Origin: Pseudomonas vranovensis DSM 16006
Lineage (GTDB): Bacteria > Pseudomonadota > Gammaproteobacteria > Pseudomonadales > Pseudomonadaceae
Direction: 5' to 3'
Length of the DNA stretch: 64,000 nucleotides
NCBI RefSeq assembly: GCF_000425805.1
Contig: NZ_AUED01000004.1
Span: forward strand, 341,975 to 405,974
The notes beneath the pieces are model-generated. The model was not told the DNA's origin. It was given only the letters and a program-made list of their open reading frames with translations, and did no database searches. The position numbers and the translations under genes were made by a program. Positions within the stretch are counted from its first letter, which is position 1, and each line of letters starts with the position of its first letter. Below are positions 34,987 to 42,937 of this stretch, one piece after another.

Positions 34987-35347
34987 AATGCTCCACTCAT
35001 TCTGTTGTAATTTTTATAGTCCTGGCGGCCAGCGCATGAGGACCGGATCAGGTTCCATGGGAGGCCACGCCTCGTCACTGTCCCGGATTGCCCCGATTTT
35101 GCCCTGACAACTGTACCGGTACAGTGTAGAGCGCCGCTTTGTCGCTTGAAAAGCAGGCCCGCCGAGGCAAATTCGAAGCATGTCGCTTAATTGACAGAAA
35201 CGTACAGCAAAGCGGCTATTTACAGCCAAATTCGCGCGGAAAACTGCCGCTTTCCAGTTGTTTTCGCTCAATTATTTATTTGAAACCGGGTTTTTCTGCA
35301 AAAATACCGACTTCTCACAGTAGTCGAATTATTTCAGGCAGGAACCC
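34987..35347. other. Gene-free divergent control region, braC / DUF2288
   Basis: 361 bases. It holds the braC leader, a perfect palindrome at 35110-35125, and an AT-rich stretch (about 35260-35310) that is probably the promoter of the DUF2288 gene. I see no RNA gene or credible small open frame. Confidence 0.65.
35110..35125. promoter_or_regulatory. Perfect 16-base palindrome upstream of braC
   Basis: ACTGTACCGGTACAGT, centred 131 bases before the braC ATG. It is symmetric at every position and stands outside any coding frame, so it is a likely operator. The protein that binds it is unknown. Confidence 0.55.
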
Positions 35348-35653
35348 ATGACTGATCAACCAAGCACCCTCTATGCCAAGCTGCTCGGCGAGACGGCAGT
35401 AATCGAGTGGAAAGCCCTGGAGCGTTTTTGGGCCAAAGGTGACCTGATTTGGGTCGACACGTCCCTGGACCTGATTGAAGTTGCACAGGCAATGGCCGAG
35501 AACCGTAGCGAAACCGTGGCTGCATGGCGTAATGCTGGCACGGTGGGCCCGGTTACTGCAGAGCAGGCGCTAGACCTTCAGAGCCGCGATCCAGAGATCT
35601 GGGCAGTCGTGGTTTCACCGTTCATCGTGATTCAGGTAAAGAAACCTGAGTAA
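35348..35653 (+). CDS. DUF2288 family protein
   Basis: 101 residues, starting MTDQPSTLYAKLLGETAVIEW, the usual DUF2288 opening, with LIWVDTSLDLIEVAQAMAEN and a C-terminal WAVVVSPFIVIQVKK. A soluble alpha/beta protein of unknown function present across gammaproteobacteria and cyanobacteria. It has an AGGAACCC-type ribosome site. It is followed by a REP hairpin and stands alone. Confidence 0.88.
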   Translation: MTDQPSTLYAKLLGETAVIEWKALERFWAKGDLIWVDTSLDLIEVAQAMAENRSETVAAWRNAGTVGPVTAEQALDLQSRDPEIWAVVVSPFIVIQVKKPE

Positions 35654-35763
35654 GCGCGCCCTGATTTGGTGCGTGAAAACGCACAGGCAGGCGGTTTTGG
35701 TGCGCGAGACTGTTCAGGCGGGGTGACCGTTGGTAACAGTCCGTGGTGCAGGTAACAGTTTAC

Positions 35764-35810
35764 CGCGGGGCCAGCCTGCTCCTGGCGGACAGGAGCGGGT
35801 TGGCCCCGCG
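35764..35810. repeat. REP palindrome between DUF2288 and the tubulin-like gene
   Basis: 20-base arms (35764-35783 and 35791-35810) pair with two G-U type changes around a 7-base loop. It lies between converging genes and ends 11 bases before the tubulin-like gene's stop. Confidence 0.82.
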
Positions 35811-35820
35811 ATGCGGTCTA

Positions 35821-38004
35821 TCAGTAATCGACCTTCCCGGTGTGGCTGTTCAACGAAATCACTCGTGTCTTGCCGATGCGATGGCGGAAGATTTCGCGCA
35901 GGTACTTCACCGCTTTCTTCACGCATTCCCGTGACAGGCGAATGTCATTGATCGAGACGAACTTGCTCTTGTCGTTGATCAGTTCGCGGTATTTTTTCTC
36001 GTACATCGGCTTGATCGCGTACCAGTTGGTATCGAGAATCTTCGCCGGGTTTTCGTATTCATTGAGCAGTTCATCGATGCGGCCTTCATCGAAGGCTTCA
36101 CTGGTGATGAATTCGAGGATGGCATTGTCCAGGGTATCGTCGAAACGGTACGGATTGCGGGCAAAGCAGCGCTTGATGAACGCCACGATCAAGGTCAGGA
36201 AGTCGTCCGACAGGCACGGGCTCTTGGCAATCAGGGTGGTCAGCGACAGGTTTGCCGATGCACCGATGACCAGGGCATAGCGCTTGAGGGTGGTGTTGGG
36301 GAACAGGCTGTTGAGGTGGGTCTTGAGCCGGTTCAAGTCCATGTATGACAGCTTGTAGTCCTTTGGCAGCGAGACAATCGAGACCACCGACGAGCAATTC
36401 TTGAAAAAGTGCAGGTCATGCAAGGCTGCAGCGTCATAGCCCGAGGCCTTGTACTGCTCCAGTGCCGCACGGTAGCGCTTGGATTCGATGGGCAGCAGGC
36501 TGATGCCCTCGATAGCCTGGGTCACCTTGTTGAAATGCGGCAGGTCGATGGAACGGAAGAACAGGTCATCGATGTTCAGCGGTGGCTGGTCTTTCTCGAA
36601 CACCTTGAATTTGTCCGACCCAGGGGCCGTCCGCTCCGGTACCACGGATTCTGCGTAGGCGATGGCCACCGGGCCCGCCAGGCTCATGAACAGATCATTG
36701 GCGTCCAGGCGGATGGTTTCGCCCAGGTCGATGCCTGCCCGGCGGAAGTAGTTCTGGTCGTAGTCGGTGGTCACCGCCTGGGCGGTGAGAATGTTGAAGA
36801 TCTGCTGGGAGATGTACTGGTTGGCGTGTTTCTCCATGGCATTGACATCAATGTTCTGGATGTTGCCGTCATCGTTCTCTTCGGCATAGCGCATGATGTC
36901 GTTGGAGATCAGCATCATCGCGTTCCAGGGGCGGATACGGCCCATGACGCTGGCTTCGCTGCTGTCTTCGTTATCGAAGTTGTAGGAGAAGTCCCATTCC
37001 TCCGACAGGTACTTGCACAGTAATCGACCGGCGTTGATGTGCAGTGCTTCCGACATTTCACTGCGGTGATCGGAAATGTTCGGCAGCACGCAGATGCCAC
37101 TGGTGAAGATTGGCTCGAACACGAACGAGTGCCCGCTTTTGCCGTCGTTCTCATCAGCAGGCTTGGTGTCGAAGGTCTTGTTCATGTACGAGTATTGCTG
37201 GGCCAGACCGAACTCCGAGGCCATGCCCGATCCTGTGCCGCCACCGGCGCTGAAGATATAGAAGTACAACCTCGACTGGTTGGCCTTGATCCCGCAGGAG
37301 TCGATCAGGTAGGAGTGGATCAATTTCCAGTCGGCGCTGGAGAATCGGTGGGTCTCCTTGTTGAGGATGATCTTGGCCAGGTACTGGCCCAGGATTGGCG
37401 CGTTACCTGCGCCCCCGGCATGGACTTCCGAGAGGTCCATGATCTTCATTTTGCTGTAGTCACGGATGAAGCTGTTCTTTTCACCCTTGCCCGAAAAGCG
37501 GATGCGCCCTGCAATGTCCTTGTCCAGATCGCCAAGCATGACCAGCGGTTCGACCAGGAATACTGGTTTGCTGGCTTTGTTCTGCACCAGGCGCAGATTG
37601 TTGCGGATCCAGCGCGCCGGGCTGTAGCGGGGTTCGCTACCGACAGGGCCTTGATTATTGAATTCGTTGAGGTAGAAGGTCCTGGCGTTGTATACAAGTT
37701 CTGCAACATCCAAGGCGATGTTCGAGCCACAGCGGCCCAGGCCAATCAGGCAGACCGAAGGAAACTGCTGGTCCAGACGGAGTTGGCTCTGGTCTTCGAG
37801 ATGAACACTGGGTGGAAACACCAGGTCGCGCAGGCCGTCAAGGTTGTCGAGGATGCGCTGAATGTCTGTCTCGGTGAAGTAGAGGTACTGCTGTGGGTTG
37901 GGCGCCCGTGGCGCATGGAACTCGCTTGCCCCTGAACTGCTGAGCGCGGGAAGGGATGACGTCAGCTCGGAAACCGCGTTGGCAGAAGTATTCTTGGAGG
38001 TCAT
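35821..38004 (-). CDS. Large tubulin/FtsZ-like GTPase-fold protein, orphan
   Basis: 727 residues, cytoplasmic. Residues 1-80 are low-complexity then helical. A Rossmann-like strand-loop VCLIGLGRCGSNIA (84-97) stands where FtsZ has its T1 loop. The tubulin signature AGGGTGSG (253-260) gives the GTP phosphate-binding T4 loop. IRLDANDLFMSLAG (431-444) aligns by eye with the FtsZ T7 loop, keeping both Asp (434 and 437) but with Arg for the usual Asn. The remaining ~280 residues are a private C-terminal domain. It is far larger than FtsZ, TubZ or PhuZ and nearest in type to the bacterial 'Tubulin_2' group. The ATG at 38004 has only a weak ribosome site. No partner gene is adjacent. Confidence 0.78.
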   Translation of the reverse strand: MTSKNTSANAVSELTSSLPALSSSGASEFHAPRAPNPQQYLYFTETDIQRILDNLDGLRDLVFPPSVHLEDQSQLRLDQQFPSVCLIGLGRCGSNIALDVAELVYNARTFYLNEFNNQGPVGSEPRYSPARWIRNNLRLVQNKASKPVFLVEPLVMLGDLDKDIAGRIRFSGKGEKNSFIRDYSKMKIMDLSEVHAGGAGNAPILGQYLAKIILNKETHRFSSADWKLIHSYLIDSCGIKANQSRLYFYIFSAGGGTGSGMASEFGLAQQYSYMNKTFDTKPADENDGKSGHSFVFEPIFTSGICVLPNISDHRSEMSEALHINAGRLLCKYLSEEWDFSYNFDNEDSSEASVMGRIRPWNAMMLISNDIMRYAEENDDGNIQNIDVNAMEKHANQYISQQIFNILTAQAVTTDYDQNYFRRAGIDLGETIRLDANDLFMSLAGPVAIAYAESVVPERTAPGSDKFKVFEKDQPPLNIDDLFFRSIDLPHFNKVTQAIEGISLLPIESKRYRAALEQYKASGYDAAALHDLHFFKNCSSVVSIVSLPKDYKLSYMDLNRLKTHLNSLFPNTTLKRYALVIGASANLSLTTLIAKSPCLSDDFLTLIVAFIKRCFARNPYRFDDTLDNAILEFITSEAFDEGRIDELLNEYENPAKILDTNWYAIKPMYEKKYRELINDKSKFVSINDIRLSRECVKKAVKYLREIFRHRIGKTRVISLNSHTGKVDY

Positions 38005-38203
38005 TTTGCGCCATTTGCCTGCAGGTGGATGGCTGCTCTAGTGGATATCATAGGGCCATCACTTGGAAAGTTTCGCGACTGTATCAGTGCGTATTTGGCG
38101 TGAGCGATAGGGGGTTACCCTAGAGCCATATAGGAGTTTCCCTGTAACGCCTGCAACTGAATCGTCCAATCACTCAACTTCTTTAATCTGCCTGGAGCTG
38201 TAC

Positions 38204-39091
38204 ATGAGCACTGCACGTCCTTCACTGGGGTTTGCCGGAATCGGCCTGATGGGATTGCCGATGTGTCGGCGACTGTTGGCAGCGGGGTATCGGCTGACGG
38301 TATGGAACCGCTCGCCAGACAAGTGTGCCGAGCTGGTCAAGGCGGGCGCCCGCCAGGTCGAGACGCCGGCCGAGTTGTGTCAGGACACCGAAATGGTGTT
38401 GCTGTGCCTGGCCGATACGGCTGTGGTGCGCGATGTAGTGTTTGGCGCTGAAGGCGTGGCCAAGGGTGGCAAGGCCGGGCAGTTGCTGGTGGACTTTTCC
38501 AGCCTGGAACCGACGGCGACCCGGGAAATGGCAGCAGAGCTTGCCGCACTCAGTGGCATGAGCTGGCTGGATGCACCCGTGTCCGGTGGTACGCCGGGGG
38601 CTGAGGCAGGCAGCCTGGCAATTATGGTAGGGGGCAACGCGGCAGACCTTGAAAGGGTGCGCCCGGTGTTGCTGACGCTGGGCCAGCGGGTCACGCACAT
38701 GGGGCCGGTGGGGGCAGGGCAGGTGACCAAGGCCTGCAACCAGATGATCGTTGCGTGCAACGCCCTGGTCATTGCTGAGGTGGTGGCGTTGGCCGAACAG
38801 TCCGGTGTCGACGCCAGCCTGATCGCCGAGGCCCTGGCCGGAGGCTTCGCCGATTCCAAGCCCTTGCAGATTCTGGCACCGCAAATGGCCCAGAGCCGCT
38901 TTGAACCGGTCAAATGGCACGTGCGCACGTTGCTCAAGGATCTGGACACAGCAGTGAAATTTTCCCGAGAGCAAGGCTCGGCGACGCCCCTCAGTGGCCT
39001 GGCCGCGCAGATGATGCGCTTGCACGGTAGTCAGGGCTATCTGCAAAAAGATCCGGCGACATTGATTGATCTGTACCGACGTAAGGATTGA
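38204..39091 (+). CDS. Beta-hydroxyacid dehydrogenase (3-hydroxyisobutyrate/tartronate-semialdehyde reductase family)
   Basis: 295 residues. N-terminal NAD(P) loop GFAGIGLMGLPMCRRLL (9-25), substrate-binding DAPVSGGTPGAEAGSLAIMVGG (122-143) and the catalytic Lys in GAGQVTKACNQM (K177 region). The C-terminal all-helical domain has GGFADSKPLQILAP. Members reduce small 3-hydroxyacids or tartronate semialdehyde; no glyoxylate or valine genes are adjacent to decide the substrate. Its last 101 bases overlap the 3' end of the converging MHYT-GGDEF-EAL gene. Confidence 0.92.
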   Translation: MSTARPSLGFAGIGLMGLPMCRRLLAAGYRLTVWNRSPDKCAELVKAGARQVETPAELCQDTEMVLLCLADTAVVRDVVFGAEGVAKGGKAGQLLVDFSSLEPTATREMAAELAALSGMSWLDAPVSGGTPGAEAGSLAIMVGGNAADLERVRPVLLTLGQRVTHMGPVGAGQVTKACNQMIVACNALVIAEVVALAEQSGVDASLIAEALAGGFADSKPLQILAPQMAQSRFEPVKWHVRTLLKDLDTAVKFSREQGSATPLSGLAAQMMRLHGSQGYLQKDPATLIDLYRRKD

Positions 39092-41264
39092 AGCTGGCCA
39101 ACACCGGCTCGCGCTGGTCAAACTTGCCGAAAATGGCCCGCAGCTCACCCAGTGGTACCGGGCGGCTGAGCAGGTAACCCTGGACAAAATCGCAGCCTTG
39201 CTGGGCGAGGAACTGGTACTGCTCCAGGGTTTCCACGCCTTCGGTGACCACCTGCAGGTGCAGGGTATGGGCCATGATGATGATTGCCTGGACGATTTCC
39301 ATGTCCTGTCGGCTGCGTGGCACATCCTGTATGAACGAACGATCGATCTTCAGGGTGTCCAGGGGCAGGCGCTTGAGGTAGGCCAGGGAGGAGTATCCCG
39401 TGCCGAAGTCATCGATCGACAGCGACACTCCCAGGGCGCGGATTTCCTTGAGCATCGAAATGGTGCTGTGAATGTTGCCCATCAGGGCATTTTCGGTGAC
39501 TTCCAGCTCCAGTTGCCTCGGGGCGAGGCCGACGTGTTGCAGGGCATCTTCGACCTCCCTGGCCAGCTCTTGGCGCCCCAGGGTCAGGGCTGAACAATTG
39601 ACGGTAACCTTCAGCCCGCTATAGCCATTGCGGCTCAAATGGGCCAGATCCTCGCAGGCATGGCGCAGCACCCAGAGGTCGAGCTCGGTTATCAGACCGT
39701 TGGCTTCGGCAATACCAATGAAACGCTCTGGGCTGAGCAGGCCATGCTGCGGATGCTGCCAGCGAACCAGCGCCTCGAGCTTTGCCACTTGCCCGGTGTG
39801 CAGATCAAAAATCGGTTGGTAGTGGATGCGTAGTCCACGCTCTTCGAGCAGTGCAACACGCAGCTCTTCCTCCAGTTGCAGCTCAAGGGTGGCCCGGGCC
39901 TTGAGGGTGTTGTTGAAGAAATTCAGGTTGTTGCGCCCACAGCCTTTGGATTGATACAGCGCCAGGTCCGCATTCTTGAGCAGTTCTTCGCACGTACGGC
40001 CATCGTCGGGGAACACGCTGATACCGATACTGGTGGTCATGACCATGCGCCGTCCGGCCAGGTCGATAGGCTCTTTCATCTTCTGCATGATGCGCTGGGC
40101 CAGGTGGCGGGCTTCGTCCCGGTTGTGCAGCGCGGTGAGAATGCAGAACTCGTCACCGCCAAAACGCGCCACTACATCCTGGCTCCTGGTCGCCGCCTTG
40201 ATATAGCCGGCAATGACCTTGAGCAGTTCGTCGCCAGCGTCATGACCAAGGCTGTCGTTGATGCGCTTGAAGTGGTCGATGTCGAGGAACATGACCGCCA
40301 GCATGCCCTCGTTGGTGGTTTGTTCGACCAGTCGCTCGGCAAAAACCTGGTTGAAGCCGCGGCGGTTGATCAGGTTGGTCAAGGCATCGTAATGGGCCGC
40401 TTGCTGCAACGATACCCGGGCCTGATCCAACTGACTGAGCAACAGGTTGACCCGGCGCAGGTCATGCTCCTTGCTCTGCAGCTTCTGGTCGGATAACGCC
40501 GCGCTGATGCTGCTGGCACTGATCAGTAGGGTGATGAAGGCAATGGTCAGGCTCAACTGCAGACTGTTGTCGCCGGCCGCCAGGGTAACGCTGGCGTCAT
40601 TGGGAATGACCAGGGTCATGGCGGCCATGCCGGTGAAGTGCGTGGCGAAAATGCCTCCGGCCATCAACAGGCTGGCGCCGTACTTGAGCAGTTGGTGGAG
40701 CATGCCACTGCCGTAGCGAAAGTAACGCGCCAGCACCAGGGCCAGCAGGCTGGTAGCGATGGCCACGGCAATAGAGGTGATGAACATGTCCGGGCGATAG
40801 AACTGCTGGGCGTTGGAGCGCATGGCCGCCATGCCGATGTAATGCATGGCGCAAATGCCCAGGCCGATGCACACGGATGCCTGCAGGAAATGACGCGGTC
40901 GCAAGTTGCGATGCCCCAGCGTGTTCATGGCCAGCCAGCCGGCCAGCAACATGACCATCAGTGAAAGCCCGGTGAGGGCGTAGTCGTAGTGCACCTCGAT
41001 CGAGGTCTGGAAGGCCAGCATGCTGATAAAATGCAGGGCCCAGACACCCCCGGCCAGGCAGCAGGCACCCAGCAGTCGCCATTGTCGCTGGGCCGCGGGC
41101 TGGTCTACAGGGTTCAGGCGTTCAGCCATGCTCAGGGTGGCGAAGCTGCCAGCGCCAGCGACCAGCAGGGCAAGCGTCACCAGATAGGGGTTGTACCTGC
41201 ACTCAAGAAGGATCTGACTGCTTACCGGCAGCTCGGCGAGCATCTGTAGCCCCAGCCACTCCAT
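38991..41264 (-). CDS. MHYT-GGDEF-EAL membrane c-di-GMP enzyme (MucR-like)
   Basis: 757 residues. Seven N-terminal helices form an MHYT sensor with three copies of the motif (ALHFISM, AMHYIGM, ATHFTGM), proposed to bind copper and sense O2, CO or NO. GGDEF is intact in ARFGGDEF, with the inhibitory RxxD site (RSQD) five residues ahead. EAL is intact in KLEALVRW, with IDDFGTGYSSL. It may both make and degrade c-di-GMP. The architecture equals P. aeruginosa MucR, which tunes alginate, and NbdA. The last ~33 codons (after FGKFDQREP) overlap the dehydrogenase gene on the other strand. Confidence 0.93.
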   Translation of the reverse strand: MEWLGLQMLAELPVSSQILLECRYNPYLVTLALLVAGAGSFATLSMAERLNPVDQPAAQRQWRLLGACCLAGGVWALHFISMLAFQTSIEVHYDYALTGLSLMVMLLAGWLAMNTLGHRNLRPRHFLQASVCIGLGICAMHYIGMAAMRSNAQQFYRPDMFITSIAVAIATSLLALVLARYFRYGSGMLHQLLKYGASLLMAGGIFATHFTGMAAMTLVIPNDASVTLAAGDNSLQLSLTIAFITLLISASSISAALSDQKLQSKEHDLRRVNLLLSQLDQARVSLQQAAHYDALTNLINRRGFNQVFAERLVEQTTNEGMLAVMFLDIDHFKRINDSLGHDAGDELLKVIAGYIKAATRSQDVVARFGGDEFCILTALHNRDEARHLAQRIMQKMKEPIDLAGRRMVMTTSIGISVFPDDGRTCEELLKNADLALYQSKGCGRNNLNFFNNTLKARATLELQLEEELRVALLEERGLRIHYQPIFDLHTGQVAKLEALVRWQHPQHGLLSPERFIGIAEANGLITELDLWVLRHACEDLAHLSRNGYSGLKVTVNCSALTLGRQELAREVEDALQHVGLAPRQLELEVTENALMGNIHSTISMLKEIRALGVSLSIDDFGTGYSSLAYLKRLPLDTLKIDRSFIQDVPRSRQDMEIVQAIIIMAHTLHLQVVTEGVETLEQYQFLAQQGCDFVQGYLLSRPVPLGELRAIFGKFDQREPVLASFNPYVGTDQSMSPDLFADSPDYRASASSARPGH

Positions 41265-41541
41265 AGCATGCCTCTTTGTCGAGTTTTCACTCGTCCCCCA
41301 AAAGAGTCTGGAGACCGTTCTGCTGCAGTATAGAAAGCGGGAATTAACCCATCCTGATTAATGGCACTTTGACTTCTACCATTTGGGCATTGAATTCATA
41401 GCGATGCGTTCTAACGCTGCCAATCGTTCCCATTAACCGGTATCACCCTGGTCAATGGTGGCAGACAGTTAAACGATGGCCCTCTAGATTCAGTTCGGCA
41501 TGTGCAACGCCCCGAACACAATAATAACGAGGGACTGATCG

Positions 41542-42894
41542 ATGCAGCGCTCCACTCAAGCGGACAATGCCTGGCGCATCCTGTTTCTGCTGTTTCTGGC
41601 CAACCTGTTCAATTTCTTTGATCGCACCATTCCCGCCATCATCATCGAGCCGATCCGCCTGGAGTGGAACCTGAGCGATTTCCAGATCGGCCTGATCGGC
41701 ACCGCGTTTACGCTGGTGTATGCCATTGCTGGTTTGCCGCTGGGGCGCATGGCCGATAACGGATCGCGCAGCAAACTCATGGGCTGGGGCCTGGCGGTGT
41801 GGAGCGGACTGACCGCGGTCAACGGTATGGTGGGCAGCTTTTGGAGCTTTCTGCTGGTACGCATGGGCGTGGGGATTGGTGAAGCCAGCTATGCCCCCGC
41901 GGCCAATTCGCTGATCGGTGACCTGTTCCCCGCCGAGCGCCGCGCACGGGCAATGGGCTTGTTCATGCTTGGCCTGCCTTTGGGGCTGTTGCTGGCGTTC
42001 TTCACCATCGGCGCGATGGTCCAGGCTTTCGATAGCTGGCGTGCGCCGTTTTTTATCGCGGCGGTGCCTGGGCTGCTGCTGGCGGTATTCATGTTCATGA
42101 TTCGCGAACCGGCCCGTGGCGCTGCCGAAGTGGTGACCATCTCGCAGGCGCCGGTTGATCGGCCGTTGCGTCGGGTGCTGAGTGTGCCGACGTTTTGCTG
42201 GCTGGTGCTGGCAGGGCTGACTTTCAACTTCGCCACCTACGCCTGCAACTCCTTCATGGTGCCGATGCTGCAGCGCTATTTTTTGCTGTCATTGCAGCAG
42301 GCGGCCGTGGCCACTGGCGTGATCGTCGGCCTGACTGGGCTGGTGGGATTGACCCTGGGGGGGTGGGTCGCCGACAAGGTTCATCAACGCTTTCCCACTG
42401 GCCGGTTGCTGTTTGGCGCTTTCAGCATGCTGGTTTCGACCGTGGCCACGGCCTGGGCGCTGCATGCCGGGCGTATCGATATCGGTCTGTTTGTCGCAGT
42501 GTTCGGCGTGGGGTGGTTGTTTGCCTACAACTTTTATACCTGCGTCTACACGGCTATCCAGGATGTGGTGCAGCCACGCCTGCGCGCCACGGCCATGGCC
42601 TTGTTCTTTGCCGGGCTGTATCTGCTCGGCGGCGGGTTGGGGCCGGTGGTGGTGGGGGCGTTGTCGGATCACTTCGCCCAGGCGGCCATGCTGGCAGCGG
42701 GGGAGGTGCAGATGAGCGAGGCGTTCAAGGCTGAAGGCCTGCACGATGCAATGTATTTGATTCCGGTGGCACTGATGCTGACGCTGGTGTTTTTGCTGAT
42801 GGCGTCGCGGTGTTTCGGTCGTGATACGCAGCGGATGCGGGAGGGGATGGTGCTGGGGAGCGCAGAGGAGGCCGGGAAGCTGGTAGAGGCCTGA
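41542..42894 (+). CDS. MFS transporter, spinster/hexuronate-like group
   Basis: 450 residues with about 12 membrane helices. NFFDRTIPAIIIEPIRLEW is the conserved first-helix region, and GRMADNGSRSKLMGWG is the MFS motif A between helices 2 and 3. The second half has GGWVADKVHQRFPTGR, its motif-A repeat. The substrate cannot be predicted from context: the neighbours are a c-di-GMP enzyme and rapA. An upstream gap of 277 bases separates it from the divergent MHYT gene. A strong hairpin follows. Confidence 0.9.
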   Translation: MQRSTQADNAWRILFLLFLANLFNFFDRTIPAIIIEPIRLEWNLSDFQIGLIGTAFTLVYAIAGLPLGRMADNGSRSKLMGWGLAVWSGLTAVNGMVGSFWSFLLVRMGVGIGEASYAPAANSLIGDLFPAERRARAMGLFMLGLPLGLLLAFFTIGAMVQAFDSWRAPFFIAAVPGLLLAVFMFMIREPARGAAEVVTISQAPVDRPLRRVLSVPTFCWLVLAGLTFNFATYACNSFMVPMLQRYFLLSLQQAAVATGVIVGLTGLVGLTLGGWVADKVHQRFPTGRLLFGAFSMLVSTVATAWALHAGRIDIGLFVAVFGVGWLFAYNFYTCVYTAIQDVVQPRLRATAMALFFAGLYLLGGGLGPVVVGALSDHFAQAAMLAAGEVQMSEAFKAEGLHDAMYLIPVALMLTLVFLLMASRCFGRDTQRMREGMVLGSAEEAGKLVEA

Positions 42895-42896
42895 CA

Positions 42897-42929
42897 GACT
42901 TCATCACCGGCAACGCCGGCGATGAAGTC
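42897..42929. terminator. Long hairpin between the MFS gene and rapA
   Basis: Arms GACTTCATC..CCGGC and GCCGG..GATGAAGTC (one mismatch) with an AAC loop, between two converging stop codons. No U-run; probably a shared 3'-end structure. Confidence 0.7.
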
Positions 42930-42937
42930 AACAAGGT

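Noticed and set aside
35110..35125. LexA/SOS box interpretation of ACTGTACCGGTACAGT
   Set aside because: The CTGT and ACAG halves are separated by 6 rather than the 8 bases needed for a CTGT-N8-ACAG LexA box, and braC has no SOS role.
37039..37935. A 298-codon open frame antisense to the tubulin-like gene
   Set aside because: It has no recognisable motifs, and the opposite frame holds the tubulin signature and an FtsZ-like T7 segment.
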